DNA from: Liquorilactobacillus oeni DSM 19972
GTDB taxonomy: Bacteria; Bacillota; Bacilli; Lactobacillales; Lactobacillaceae
Length of the DNA: 64,000 nt
Direction: 5' to 3'
Assembly (NCBI RefSeq): GCF_001436275.1
Contig: NZ_AZEH01000039.1
Coordinates: 62,001 to 126,000 of the forward strand
The notes below the pieces were generated by a model that did no database searches, was not told where the DNA came from, and worked only from the letters and a program-made list of their open reading frames with translations. The first letter of the stretch is position 1; the number at the start of each line of letters is the position of its first letter. Position numbers and translations under genes: made by a program. Below are positions 45,992 to 55,663 of this stretch, piece after piece.

Positions 45992-46094
45992 GACAATGCT
46001 TCCTTTCCAATTTTTATTCAATGACATTTTTATCATACTACAAAAAATTCAATTATTTATTAATATCATCTTTCTCCAAGAATAAGCAAGTAAA

Positions 46095-46123
46095 ATTATA
46101 CATATTTATAACAATAATAACAA
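46095..46123 (-). promoter_or_regulatory. Promoter of the mevalonate operon
   Basis: Minus-strand TTGTTA (46118-46123), 17 bases, TATAAT (46095-46100), about 100 bases upstream of mvaK1. Confidence 0.6.
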
Positions 46124-46253
46124 TAATGAGCGGCTTTTATCTGAATATTGTAGGATGATTACATTGCCCAACATAAGATTACTAGACAATATACGAAAAA
46201 AATATATTTGTGATAAAATTGCGTTTAGAGTATGTGAGAAAGTCGGTGGAACA

Positions 46254-49046
46254 ATGAGCCCAGCACCAATATATGCAGTTGTTGATATTGAAACCACAGG
46301 GACTGCTATGGATGGAAGCAACAGAATTATTCAATTCAGTTGCGTTTTGGTAAAAGACAACAAGATTGCAAATATATTTAATACAATGGTTAATCCTTTG
46401 ATGAAGATTCCAGAAGAAGTTCAACAGCTTACAGGCATTACTCCTAAAGATGTTCGCAAGGCTCCTCTTTTTGATGATCTGGCTGGTACAATTTATGAAT
46501 TATTACAAGGGACAGTTTTTGTAGCACACAACATTAACTTCGATTACCGTTTTTTGAACACTGAGCTGGAACGCTGCGGTTATCCATCTCTTGAAATTGA
46601 TGGAATAGATACGGTTCAACTTAGTCAAATACTGCTTCCTACGCTTCCAAGCTATCGCTTAGCATATTTAGGAAGTTATCTGAATATTGTTCATTCTCAT
46701 CCCCACCGCGCTGACAGCGATGCTTCAGTCACAGCACAGCTTTTACTTTTTTTACTAAAACAAATTGAAAATCTTCCAATACAACTACTGGAACAAGCAG
46801 TTCGTTTCCGCAGTTCACTTCTTTTTCAAACTGGTGAGTGTTTTCTTAATGCATTACGGCTTAAGCAGAAAAATGCAAATGTAGTTCCTGACTACTTAGA
46901 AAATGTTTCTGGGATGCTGTTACGACGAATTGAAAAAAATATAAAATTTGATCAAAGCAGCAAGTTTCCTAGAACTGATGCTGAAAAGAAAAAATTGTTT
47001 TTAAATTTTTTAAATTGGCGCAAAGCACAGTCAGAAATGATGAACCGGGTCTTTGCTATTTTAAGTCAAAGTGGTTCTGAAAGGGCTATATTAGAGGCAC
47101 CCACAGGCTTAGGGAAAACTCTAGGCTATATGATACCTGCTGCATATGCTTCTCAAGCAGGAAAAGGAACGGTAATTTCAACAGCAACCACTGCATTGCA
47201 GACGCAGCTTTTAGAACAGGTAATTCCATTGATGAGACAAATCCTGCCCTTTGAATTTGAAGTCGCAGTTTTCAAGGGCAGCCAAAATTATATTGACCTT
47301 GGAAAATTTGCACGAACTCTTAAACAAGTACAAAATTCACAGACCCGTTTATTGCAATTAAGATTGCTTGTGTGGTTGACGATTACTAAAACAGGCGATT
47401 TAACAGAATTGCATCTGACAAAATATCAAAATCCTCTTTTTGATGAAATTAGGCACCATGGACCTGCAAGCCTTGATAGCAGTGATACTTTTTATAGTGT
47501 CGACTTTGTTCACAGACAGCAGTTGTTAGAGAAAAATGCGGATTTGATCATTACAAATCATGCTTATTTAGTTAGACATGCTGCTGAACTCGGAGGACTC
47601 AAGAAAAGAGATCTGATAGTAGATGAAGCACAGCACCTTGGAGAAATCGCACTAAAGAATAATCGTGACGTAATTGATTTTGATGAATTGAAGATTCTTT
47701 GCGATACGTTGTTAGTTAAAATGGAATCAAAAGTTTCTTTTTCGTTAAAGAATTTGTCCGCACAACACTTCTTGACAATTGCAGAGTCAAAAGAAATAAT
47801 TAAAAAGGTTCAGCTTATTGATCAAAGAATTCCTAAGCTGCGGGATAAACTTTACAAACGTTTTGTAAATGAAACCTTGTTTACAACGGGTTTCTATGAA
47901 GAAACACTTCGACTTGATAAATTTTTCGGTTTTGTAAAAGAAAATTTAGGAGATATCAAACAGATCAGTAAAGCAGCTTTTTCCTTACAAAGAATCTTTA
48001 AACAACTGACGATCCGTTTCTCAAACTTTAAAGCTGAAAATCGGATTGACAGGACTGCCGAGGAATTTTTATATGATTTTTGCAGTCAGCTTCAGGGACT
48101 TATTGAGTCTTTAAAGACTTGGGAACGGCTTTCGCTTGATGAATTAGAGGAACTATCCACTGAAATTCTTGTCAGTATTTCACTTCCATTGCATCAGCCG
48201 GGTGCACATTTACGCTTGCGCTTCAGCCTTTTCAGAACAAAAAACTTTTTAGAGCCGAATGTTTATGCTAATTTTAAACACGTTCTTTTTGTAGGGGCAA
48301 GTTTGGTATTGCCCAGTTCACCGTATTATATGCTGGATCAGCTTGATCTAGCGCATGAGACTCAGGTTATTAGTTTTAAGGGGATCTTTGACTATCGAAA
48401 ACAGGCACTTGCGCTTTTAGTAGCAGATGCTCCTGATGTTTCTCAGAATGCAAGTGAGTATACTGAATATATAGGTAAAACGCTGGAGAATATTATTTTG
48501 CATAATAAACGCAGAATGATGGTGCTTTTCAATTCGCTTACAATGATTCAGAAAATTTATGATCATTTAAAAGAAACGGGTATTACAGAAAAAAGGCTTG
48601 TACTGGCACAGGGAATTACTGGCAGTAATGAAAAAGTCGTTAAGAGTTTCAAATTAGCTGAAAGTGCAATCTTACTCGGATCAGGAGCCTTTTGGGAGGG
48701 AATTGATCTTCCAAAGGATAAGCTGGAGCTACTTGTAATTACACGTCTGCCCTTCCAGTCGCCCGATACTTTGTTAAACCGAGCCAAATATAGTTTAATT
48801 GAAAAGCAAGGACTCAATTCATTTACAGAGATTGCTTTGCCGGAAACAATGATGCGTTTAAAACAAGGGTTCGGTCGTCTAATAAGGACCCCAGAAGACA
48901 AGGGAGTTTTGATTGTTTTGGACAGCCGTGTTATTTCCCGAACCTATGGCTCAAGGCTACGCACTGCTTTTCCTGAAGAGCTGCCGGTAAGGATAGTTGA
49001 AACAAAGGAACTTGAAACTTATTTGCACAGCTTTTGGCAAAAGTAA
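46254..49046 (+). CDS. dinG: DinG-family helicase with N-terminal DEDD exonuclease
   Basis: About 930 residues. An N-terminal DnaQ-like 3'-5' exonuclease (DIETTG at 11-16, HRADSDASVT near 175) is fused to an XPD-like superfamily 2 helicase (Walker A PTGLGKT near 282, DEAQHL, late motif GFGRLIRTPEDKG). This two-domain form is usual in Firmicutes. The Fe-S cysteine cluster of E. coli DinG is absent, so nuclease rather than helicase activity may dominate, as reported for the staphylococcal protein. The ATG at 46254 is preferred because the longer frame has no family similarity. First gene of the dinG-ypmB-aspB-asnS-dnaD series. Confidence 0.92.
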   Translation: MSPAPIYAVVDIETTGTAMDGSNRIIQFSCVLVKDNKIANIFNTMVNPLMKIPEEVQQLTGITPKDVRKAPLFDDLAGTIYELLQGTVFVAHNINFDYRFLNTELERCGYPSLEIDGIDTVQLSQILLPTLPSYRLAYLGSYLNIVHSHPHRADSDASVTAQLLLFLLKQIENLPIQLLEQAVRFRSSLLFQTGECFLNALRLKQKNANVVPDYLENVSGMLLRRIEKNIKFDQSSKFPRTDAEKKKLFLNFLNWRKAQSEMMNRVFAILSQSGSERAILEAPTGLGKTLGYMIPAAYASQAGKGTVISTATTALQTQLLEQVIPLMRQILPFEFEVAVFKGSQNYIDLGKFARTLKQVQNSQTRLLQLRLLVWLTITKTGDLTELHLTKYQNPLFDEIRHHGPASLDSSDTFYSVDFVHRQQLLEKNADLIITNHAYLVRHAAELGGLKKRDLIVDEAQHLGEIALKNNRDVIDFDELKILCDTLLVKMESKVSFSLKNLSAQHFLTIAESKEIIKKVQLIDQRIPKLRDKLYKRFVNETLFTTGFYEETLRLDKFFGFVKENLGDIKQISKAAFSLQRIFKQLTIRFSNFKAENRIDRTAEEFLYDFCSQLQGLIESLKTWERLSLDELEELSTEILVSISLPLHQPGAHLRLRFSLFRTKNFLEPNVYANFKHVLFVGASLVLPSSPYYMLDQLDLAHETQVISFKGIFDYRKQALALLVADAPDVSQNASEYTEYIGKTLENIILHNKRRMMVLFNSLTMIQKIYDHLKETGITEKRLVLAQGITGSNEKVVKSFKLAESAILLGSGAFWEGIDLPKDKLELLVITRLPFQSPDTLLNRAKYSLIEKQGLNSFTEIALPETMMRLKQGFGRLIRTPEDKGVLIVLDSRVISRTYGSRLRTAFPEELPVRIVETKELETYLHSFWQK

Positions 49047-49130
49047 TATAGCTGGGTACAAAAGAATCTTATTTATTGGTATAATTAGACGGATGTAAAA
49101 AAATTCTAATTAATAAAAGAGATGACGAGC

Positions 49131-49628
49131 ATGCAAAGAATGAAACACAGACATACGAATATGAGAAGACTTATCAGCTTAGCTGTTTTAGCTATAGTTT
49201 TTTTTGGAGGATTAATAATTTTTTGGCAATCTGCTGCTCCTCGAAGGGATGCTAAAACAAATGCCGTAAACTTTGCACGCAAATATGCTGGCTTAAAAGA
49301 TGAAACGGATTTTTATCTTTTTAATAGAAAAAAAACCTATTTTACAGTGGCCGGTACTAATAATAAAAATCAGCAAATTTATGTAATTATTGCAAAAAAA
49401 GGTGGACAAACAGTGATCCTTAAGCAAAGTAGCGGAATCCGTGAACAGCAAGCAAATTCTTTGATTAAAAAAAATAAAAAACCGCAAAAAATTCTTAAAA
49501 CAACTCTTGGAATATGGCAGAAATCTCCTGTGTGGGAGGTCACCTACTTAAATCACCAAGGCAACCTGTGCTACACTTTATTTGCATTCAAAAATGGGAA
49601 AGTAGTCAAAGAAATTGAAAATCTTTAA
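49131..49628 (+). CDS. YpmB-like membrane-anchored protein (DUF5590)
   Basis: About 165 residues. One N-terminal membrane segment (about 14-34) and an extracellular domain of PepSY-like size. Homologues called YpmB lie between dinG and aspB in Bacilli; the function is unknown. Two ATGs open the frame; AAAAGAGA is too close to the first (49122), so 49131 is preferred. Confidence 0.8.
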   Translation: MQRMKHRHTNMRRLISLAVLAIVFFGGLIIFWQSAAPRRDAKTNAVNFARKYAGLKDETDFYLFNRKKTYFTVAGTNNKNQQIYVIIAKKGGQTVILKQSSGIREQQANSLIKKNKKPQKILKTTLGIWQKSPVWEVTYLNHQGNLCYTLFAFKNGKVVKEIENL

Positions 49629-49645
49629 AATATGAGGGTGAAAAA

Positions 49646-50827
49646 ATGAAAATATCAAGGAGAGCTGAACAAATTCAGCCATCAGCAACACTTGCACTTT
49701 CTGCTAAGGCCAAAGAAATGACAGCACAAGGAATAAATGTGATTAATTTAGGAATTGGAGAACCAGATTTTAACACTCCGAAACATGTTAAAGAAGCTGC
49801 AATTGAGGCTATTAATTCTGGAAAATCCGATTTTTATACTGTTGCTACTGGTATTCCAGCCCTAAAAAAGGCTGTCTGCGACCGAATTGCTGCTGATTCT
49901 GGAGTTCATTACGAACCAAGTCAAGTTGCAATTACTGTAGGAGGAAAGTTTTCGCTTTATGTGCTTGCGCAAACTTTACTTAATGAAGGAGACGAGGTTT
50001 TAATTCCTCTTCCTTATTGGGTAAGTTATGGTGAACAGGTAAAACTTGCTGGAGGCGTGCCGGTTTTTGTTAGTCCCGAAAATGGCAAAAAAATCGGTGT
50101 TAGCGAATTGAAGAAGGCCTATACTGAACGAACACGTATTTTAATTATTAATTCCCCGCAAAATCCGTCAGGTTTAATTTATACTAAGGATGAGTTGCAA
50201 GCAATTGGAGAATGGGCAGTAGCACATGATGTAGTATTGGTTACAGACGATATGTACAGCAAGCTGATTTATAATGGAAATCACTTTACTTCACTGATAG
50301 AACTCGGTGAAAAAATCAATAAGCAAACGATCCTTGTGAGCGGCTTGTCAAAGGCTTATGCAATGACAGGTTGGCGTGTCGGCTATACAGTTGGTCCTCA
50401 ACAAGTTATAAAAAAAATGGGAGCAATTATTGGACATGCAACCAGCAATTTAGCAGCTGTAAGTCAATATGCTGCCTTAGCAGCATTAACTGGTGATCAG
50501 AGTGTTGTAGAAAAAATGCGTTCAGAATTTGAAAAACGCTTGAATATTGTCTACCCTTTACTGGTTTCATTGCCGGGCTTTTTGCTTAAAGATAAACCTG
50601 AAGGAGCTTTCTATCTTTTTCCGGATGTCTCTGAGGCAGTTAAGTTAACCGGCTTTTCAACTACTGAAGATTTTGCAGCAGCTTTGTTAGAAGAAGCGCA
50701 TGTAGCAGTAGTAGCTGGGAGTGCATTTGGGATGCCAACGCATATAAGACTCAGCTATGCAACTGATTTAGCTGACTTGAAAGAAGCTCTTCAAAGAATG
50801 AAAAAATTTATCAATAAACATATGTAG
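49646..50827 (+). CDS. aspB: Aspartate aminotransferase (class I, AspB-type)
   Basis: 393 residues, PLP fold I. PLP lysine K236 in SGLSKAYAMTGWRVGY, the NSPQNPSG loop and the C-terminal Arg (HIRLSYA) are all present. It interconverts aspartate and oxaloacetate. It lies directly upstream of asnS, which uses aspartate-derived asparagine. Confidence 0.93.
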   Translation: MKISRRAEQIQPSATLALSAKAKEMTAQGINVINLGIGEPDFNTPKHVKEAAIEAINSGKSDFYTVATGIPALKKAVCDRIAADSGVHYEPSQVAITVGGKFSLYVLAQTLLNEGDEVLIPLPYWVSYGEQVKLAGGVPVFVSPENGKKIGVSELKKAYTERTRILIINSPQNPSGLIYTKDELQAIGEWAVAHDVVLVTDDMYSKLIYNGNHFTSLIELGEKINKQTILVSGLSKAYAMTGWRVGYTVGPQQVIKKMGAIIGHATSNLAAVSQYAALAALTGDQSVVEKMRSEFEKRLNIVYPLLVSLPGFLLKDKPEGAFYLFPDVSEAVKLTGFSTTEDFAAALLEEAHVAVVAGSAFGMPTHIRLSYATDLADLKEALQRMKKFINKHM

Positions 50828-50836
50828 GGGGATATA

Positions 50837-52141
50837 TTGTTGGAGACAATTAGTATTATAGACGCAAAAGAGCATGTGAATGAAGAAGTAAAAATTGGGG
50901 TCTGGCTTACAAACAAACGCTCCAGTGGCAAAATTGCTTTTTTACAGTTTCGTGACGGTACGGCCTTTTTTCAGGGCGTAGTAGTGAAAAACAATGTTGG
51001 TGAAGAAACCTTTGAACTTGCAAAGGAGATCAGGCAAGAAGAAAGCCTATACGTCACCGGAACTATTCATCAAGATAAACGCTCTCATTTTGGATATGAA
51101 ATTGAGGTTTCCAATATCGAGGAAGTAGGTAAAAGTGAAGACTATCCTATTACACCTAAGGAACATGGTGTAGACTTCTTGATGGACCATCGGCATTTGT
51201 GGTTACGCTCAAAAAGACAATTTGCAGTTATGCAAATCAGAAATGAATTGATTCGGGCTACTTACGAATTTTTTAATAAAGAAGGTTTTATCAAAATTGA
51301 TGCTCCGATTCTGACTGGTTCTGCGCCCGAAGGAACGACAGAGCTTTTCCATACAAAGTACTTTGATAAAGATGCTTACCTTTCACAGTCTGGTCAGTTA
51401 TATGAAGAAGCTGGCGCGATGGCATATGGAAAAGTATTTTCCTTCGGACCGACTTTTCGCGCGGAAAAATCTAAAACCAGAAGACATTTAATTGAGTTTT
51501 GGATGATTGAACCTGAGATGGCGTTTATGCACCAAGAACAGAGTTTAGAACTTCAGGAATGCTATATTGCTTTTCTTGTCCAGAGTGTACTTGACCATTG
51601 TCAATATGAATTAAAATTGCTAGAACGTGATCCTGAAATTTTGAAACGTTATACTCAATTACCGTATCCACGTATTTCATATGATAAGGCAATTGAAATG
51701 CTTACAGAATCCGGAGAGTTTCCAGATGTAAAATGGGGAGAAGATTTTGGCTCCCCTGAAGAAACATTTTTAGCAGAGCACTTCAGCAAACCGGTTTTTG
51801 TGGTGAACTATCCTAAAGCAATTAAACCTTTTTATATGGAGCCGCATCCAACTCGGGATGATATTGTGGTTTGTGCCGACTTGCTGGCGCCAGAAGGTTA
51901 TGGTGAAATAATTGGAGGTTCTGAAAGGGCAACGGATGTTAATTATTTAATAAAGCAGCTTGAAAAGGCTGGGCTTAATAAGAGTGACTATGAATGGTAC
52001 CTGGACTTACGCCGTTACGGCAGTGTACCCCATTCTGGCTTTGGCCTAGGATTGGAACGTGCTGTTACTTGGATTACCGGTGAGGAGCATATTCGAGAGG
52101 CTATCCCATTTCCGAGATTGCTTAACCGTATTTATCCGTAA
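50837..52141 (+). CDS. asnS: Asparaginyl-tRNA synthetase
   Basis: 434 residues, class II synthetase. An N-terminal OB-fold anticodon-binding domain (to about 105) precedes the class II core: motif 2 [21 protein letters not shown] and motif 3 [10 protein letters not shown], together with [11 protein letters not shown], which marks AsnRS. The start is TTG; 50837 and 50840 are both possible after AGGGGG. No T-box is visible: it is read from upstream genes. Confidence 0.96.
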   Translation: MLETISIIDAKEHVNEEVKIGVWLTNKRSSGKIAFLQFRDGTAFFQGVVVKNNVGEETFELAKEIRQEESLYVTGTIHQDKRSHFGYEIEVSNIEEVGKSEDYPITPKEHGVDFLMDHRHLWLRSKRQFAVMQIRNELIRATYEFFNKEGFIKIDAPILTGSAPEGTTELFHTKYFDKDAYLSQSGQLYEEAGAMAYGKVFSFGPTFRAEKSKTRRHLIEFWMIEPEMAFMHQEQSLELQECYIAFLVQSVLDHCQYELKLLERDPEILKRYTQLPYPRISYDKAIEMLTESGEFPDVKWGEDFGSPEETFLAEHFSKPVFVVNYPKAIKPFYMEPHPTRDDIVVCADLLAPEGYGEIIGGSERATDVNYLIKQLEKAGLNKSDYEWYLDLRRYGSVPHSGFGLGLERAVTWITGEEHIREAIPFPRLLNRIYP

Positions 52142-52153
52142 AATAGATTATGT

Positions 52154-52200
52154 GAAGTAGCCAGGGTATTTTATTTTTAATATCTTGACTGCTTTTTAGT
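52154..52200 (+). terminator. Imperfect terminator between asnS and dnaD
   Basis: AGTAGCCAGGGTATT and AATATCTTGACTGCT pair with several G-U pairs and are followed by TTTTTAG. It may be leaky. Confidence 0.5.
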
Positions 52201-52226
52201 TCAAAACAGTGAATGGGGATGGTGGT

Positions 52227-52955
52227 ATGGACAAAACGTTTGAAGAATATTTAAAAGCCGGACAAACTACAATTTCAAACTTGATTTTGCGTAATTATCC
52301 TTCACTGGGGTTAGATGAAGCAGAACTTGTACTTTTAATGGAATTGATGAGTGAACAGCAAGCAGGTAGCTTGTTTCCGTCTATTGAAAAAACAGCACAA
52401 AGGATGGGTAAGGAGATAAAGGAAGTTTATCAAATGTTGCATGGCCTAATTGAAAAAAAAGTCATGCAAATTGTTAGTGTTCCTGATGAAGATGGGAAGA
52501 GCCAGGATGTTTACCGTTTTGATCTGCTGTATGAAAAGCTCGAAATACTAGGTAAGAGAAAGCAGCAAAGCGAGGGTCAAAATAATCGAAAGGCTGCTCA
52601 AGATAAAGTGTACAGCAGTATTGAAGTAGAATTTGGCCGTCCATTGTCTCCAATTGAAATTGAAACAATTGATTCTTGGCTTCACCAAGATAATTATGCT
52701 CCTGATTTGATAATCTTGGCATTACGAGAAGCTGTGCTTAACCAAGCCTATAGTTTAAAATATATTGACAAGATTTTGTTAAGCTGGGAAAGGCAAAACA
52801 TTAAAACTGCTCAAGATGTAGAACGTGCTAAGCAAAAAGTGAGATTTAAAAGCAAAAAAGGCTTATTTGAAACGAAAGACAACAGCCAAAGCGATAAGCC
52901 AGCTATACCTCTTTATCGTTGGTCTGATAATAGTGGACAAGGCGGAAATGAGTAA
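52227..52955 (+). CDS. dnaD: DNA replication initiation protein DnaD
   Basis: About 242 residues. An N-terminal winged-helix domain (to about 105) and the C-terminal DnaD/DnaB-like tail domain (PLSPIEIETIDSWLHQDNY, then ILLSWERQNIKT). DnaD helps load the helicase at oriC and in restart. GGGGA fits the ATG at 52227. In Bacillus nth follows dnaD; here there is a terminator instead. Confidence 0.92.
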   Translation: MDKTFEEYLKAGQTTISNLILRNYPSLGLDEAELVLLMELMSEQQAGSLFPSIEKTAQRMGKEIKEVYQMLHGLIEKKVMQIVSVPDEDGKSQDVYRFDLLYEKLEILGKRKQQSEGQNNRKAAQDKVYSSIEVEFGRPLSPIEIETIDSWLHQDNYAPDLIILALREAVLNQAYSLKYIDKILLSWERQNIKTAQDVERAKQKVRFKSKKGLFETKDNSQSDKPAIPLYRWSDNSGQGGNE

Positions 52956-53012
52956 AAATAAAAACAATGAAATAAGATGTAAGAAAACATAATTGTGGAT
53001 AATTAATAGTAT

Positions 53013-53055
53013 AAAAAAGCTGTGTCAAAAATAAACTTTCGACACAGCTTTTTTA
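53013..53055. terminator. Bidirectional terminator between dnaD and yidC
   Basis: Arms AAAAAGCTGTGTC and GACACAGCTTTTT lie between convergent genes. The sequence GTGTCAAAA resembles the dispersed repeat's palindrome, but the rest of that repeat is absent. Confidence 0.85.
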
Positions 53056-53108
53056 TACTTAATAAAACGGTTTTACTTACAGAAAATGAAGTTGCGAATA
53101 TCTGAAAA

Positions 53109-54056
53109 CTATTTTTTTGGACCCCGTTTTTGTTTTCCAACATTCCGTTTTCTATTTTTATTATGAAGATTATCTGAGTTATTTGATGTGCTAGTTTTTG
53201 AAACTTTTTCTGCAGTATCAATTTTTCTTTCAACCTTAGAAACATCTTTTTTAATCTTAGGAGGATTTTCTTCTAATTCTTTTTTTATTTCCGCTCTGAT
53301 TTTAGGCCGCATCAAGTTGACCAAAACGGTCTGCAGACAAGCAAAGATTCCACCTACAAAGAAGTAAAGGCCAAGTCCGGCTGGTGAAATGAAAGTCATA
53401 CCGGTCAGCATAATCGGGCTGATAAGCATCATAGACTGCATTTGTTTCTTTTGTTCTTCTGGGATACCTAAAGTAGCTAAGTAACCTTGAAGTGCGTAAA
53501 CTAAAAATGTTAGACCTGTAAAGAAGATGCTTGGTTTTCCCAGGTTAATTCCCATAAAATAAGTTCGGGAAAGTTCCGGAGAATATTGGATTGCAGCATA
53601 AAGCGCTGCAAAAATAGGCATCTGAATCAGCAGCGGCAAACAACCGATTCCACCAGTCATTGAAATTCCATTTTCACGATAGATCTGCATCATTTCTTGA
53701 CTAATAGCTGCTTTTTCTTCTTGGGACTTCGCATTCTTTTGCCGTTCTTGGATGTCAGCAAGCTGCGGCTTTACAGAGGCCATTTTTTCTTGCTGCACAG
53801 TAGCATTACGCGATTGCTTGAGCATTAAAGGCATTAAGGCCATCCGGACGATAAAAGTAATCGTAATAATAGCCCAGCCATAACTGCCATTAAAGAGGGT
53901 AGATAGCCACTCAATAACGTGTTGAGTGGGGACTGCTAAGTTTTCATAGATCAAGCCATATGGTTTACCGCTTTTTGTTCTTTGGACACAGCCGCTTAAA
54001 ATAAGTGAAAGCGTAACAAAAATCGGTAAAATAGCAAGGCGTTTTGTTTTTTTCAT
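53109..54056 (-). CDS. yidC: Membrane insertase YidC/OxaA (lipoprotein type)
   Basis: 315 residues. A lipoprotein signal with lipobox LSGC (C23), the five-helix insertase core (GSYGWAIITITFIVRMALMP..., FAALYAAIQYSP), and a long lysine-rich C-terminal tail that can contact the ribosome, as in Firmicute YidC2. It inserts membrane proteins with or without SecYEG. The gene is followed, on its 5' side, by repeat copy D. Confidence 0.95.
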   Translation of the reverse strand: MKKTKRLAILPIFVTLSLILSGCVQRTKSGKPYGLIYENLAVPTQHVIEWLSTLFNGSYGWAIITITFIVRMALMPLMLKQSRNATVQQEKMASVKPQLADIQERQKNAKSQEEKAAISQEMMQIYRENGISMTGGIGCLPLLIQMPIFAALYAAIQYSPELSRTYFMGINLGKPSIFFTGLTFLVYALQGYLATLGIPEEQKKQMQSMMLISPIMLTGMTFISPAGLGLYFFVGGIFACLQTVLVNLMRPKIRAEIKKELEENPPKIKKDVSKVERKIDTAEKVSKTSTSNNSDNLHNKNRKRNVGKQKRGPKK

Positions 54057-54144
54057 TGCTCAGTTCCTTTCAAATAAACTACGCTTATTACTATACGTTA
54101 TCTGTCAGTTATTTTCAATCAAGCATTATGGTAAAAAGAAGGGA

Positions 54145-54324
54145 GTGTGCTAATAGTCGTTAGACTTTGAACATTAACTGCAAATTACGAACATAATTTT
54201 AATTTAATTGTGAGTAATTCGTGGTTAAACGTACAAGACTGGTTATTGAAACACGTTAATATGGAAACTACAAGAAAGCACAAAAAAACTGAGCCAAAAC
54301 ATAAGTTTTGATCCAGCCTTTCTT
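54145..54324 (+). repeat. Dispersed repeat copy D (full length)
   Basis: TAATAGTCGTTAGACTTTGA, foldback arms TTAACTGCAAATTAC and GTAATTCGTGGTTAA, a linker (GTTATTGAAACACGTTAATA) and the 3' palindrome (GAGCCAAAACATAAGTTTTGAT). It lies between yidC and acyP; in minus direction the palindrome is placed to terminate acyP. Confidence 0.85.
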
Positions 54325-54415
54325 TGCCTTTTATTTATAATTTTTGGACCAACACGTTTAATAATTATTTTTTAGGGCTTTAATATCTAAAAGTATGACT
54401 ACTTTCACACCATTC

Positions 54416-54688
54416 TCAGTATGCTACTTTAAATTCCCTGTAACTTTGTAAGGAGCTTTCCTTAAGTTCAACATGTTCTATTCTAGCTGCCGGACTGGGT
54501 GAATTCTTAATACGATCTATAAACTTTTTGAGATCTTGTTCTTGTCCTTGAGCTTGAATAAAAACGGAACCATCTGGTTCATTACGAACAAATCCCAAAA
54601 TCTTATAATTATCAGCAACTGATTTAGCGGAGTAACGAAAGCCGACTCCTTGCACTCTGCCAAAGACTTTCATAGTAACAGCTTGCAT
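54416..54688 (-). CDS. acyP: Acylphosphatase
   Basis: 90 residues, the standard size. Catalytic R18 in GRVQGVGFR and N36 in FVRNEPDG are present. It hydrolyses acyl phosphates. It is divergent from the rRNA methylase gene, as in other Bacilli. Confidence 0.95.
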   Translation of the reverse strand: MQAVTMKVFGRVQGVGFRYSAKSVADNYKILGFVRNEPDGSVFIQAQGQEQDLKKFIDRIKNSPSPAARIEHVELKESSLQSYREFKVAY

Positions 54689-54784
54689 AACACGACCTCC
54701 TTTAAAGGTAATTTTACCAGAATAATTTTAAAAACCAAGAATATGGTATACTTACATGAAGTTAAAGATTTAAAGAGGTAAAAA

Positions 54785-55558
54785 ATGAAAATTATCAGAT
54801 CTGTTCAAAACAAACAAGTCAAAGCTTGGCATAAACTAGCTACAAAGAAAGGAAGAATACTGCAGCATAGCTATTTTTTAGACGGCTGGCATTTGGTTAA
54901 AGAAGCCCTTCTCTCTGGACAAAAGATAACGCAGCTATTGCTTGTTCCTAACTCAAAGTATACTGAAAAGTTAAAAGAAATAAATAATGGTAAAAATGAA
55001 ATGGTCTTGATTTCTGAAGAGGTTGCACGGACTTTAAGTGATACTCCAAGCCCGCAAGGAGTCTTTGCGATTGTGTCTATTGAAAAACCTGTGTTTTCAT
55101 TTGCTGAGGTGAAAAACGGTGCATGGCTGCTGCTTGATGCAGTTCAAGATCCGGGAAATATTGGTACGATGGTCAGAACTGCTGATGCTGCAGGATTTAA
55201 GGGTGTTATTTTTGGGAAAAAGACTGCCGATATCTATCAGCCTAAAGTAATTCGAGCTATGCAGGGCAGCCAGTTTCATATAAGCTTGCTTGAAGGAGAG
55301 TTATTAGACTATATTACTGAAATGAAAGAACGGAAAATTCCAGTTTTTGGTACTGAATTAAGTAAAACTGCAAGAACGTATACAGAGGTTGGCAAATTTG
55401 AAAATTTTGGTTTAATAATGGGGAACGAAGGCAATGGTGTTCAGAGTGATATTTTGAAAATGTCTACAGCAAACCTTTATATTCCTATTAAAGGAAAAGC
55501 TGAATCTCTTAACGTTGCTGTTGCAGCTGGAATTCTTATGTTCCAGCTTAAAAAATGA
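54785..55558 (+). CDS. SpoU/TrmH family RNA 2'-O-methyltransferase
   Basis: 257 residues: an N-terminal substrate-binding domain (to about 95) and the knotted SPOUT domain with its three motifs (QDPGNIGTMVRTADAAGF, MGNEGNGV and IPIKGKAESLNVAVAAG). Usually annotated as a 23S rRNA 2'-O-ribose methylase; the target is not determinable here. An extended -10 (TGG-TATACT, 54744-54752) lies upstream. Confidence 0.92.
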   Translation: MKIIRSVQNKQVKAWHKLATKKGRILQHSYFLDGWHLVKEALLSGQKITQLLLVPNSKYTEKLKEINNGKNEMVLISEEVARTLSDTPSPQGVFAIVSIEKPVFSFAEVKNGAWLLLDAVQDPGNIGTMVRTADAAGFKGVIFGKKTADIYQPKVIRAMQGSQFHISLLEGELLDYITEMKERKIPVFGTELSKTARTYTEVGKFENFGLIMGNEGNGVQSDILKMSTANLYIPIKGKAESLNVAVAAGILMFQLKK

Positions 55559-55605
55559 AAACTTTAAGTTTGTTTAATAAAAGAATAAAGTCAACGCTTA
55601 TTTGA

Positions 55606-55633
55606 TTGCAAATTTCATACTTTCATGTATCAT
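55606..55633 (+). promoter_or_regulatory. Promoter of HD-domain gene
   Basis: TTGCAA (55606-55611), 16 bases, TATCAT (55628-55633), about 30 bases before the start. Confidence 0.45.
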
Positions 55634-55663
55634 AAGGGGAGAAATATTTAAGAGGGGTATTGC

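Noticed and set aside
53013-53055. Terminator after dnaD as a short copy of the dispersed repeat
   Set aside because: Has GTGTCAAAA, but no other part of the repeat; an ordinary bidirectional terminator explains it.
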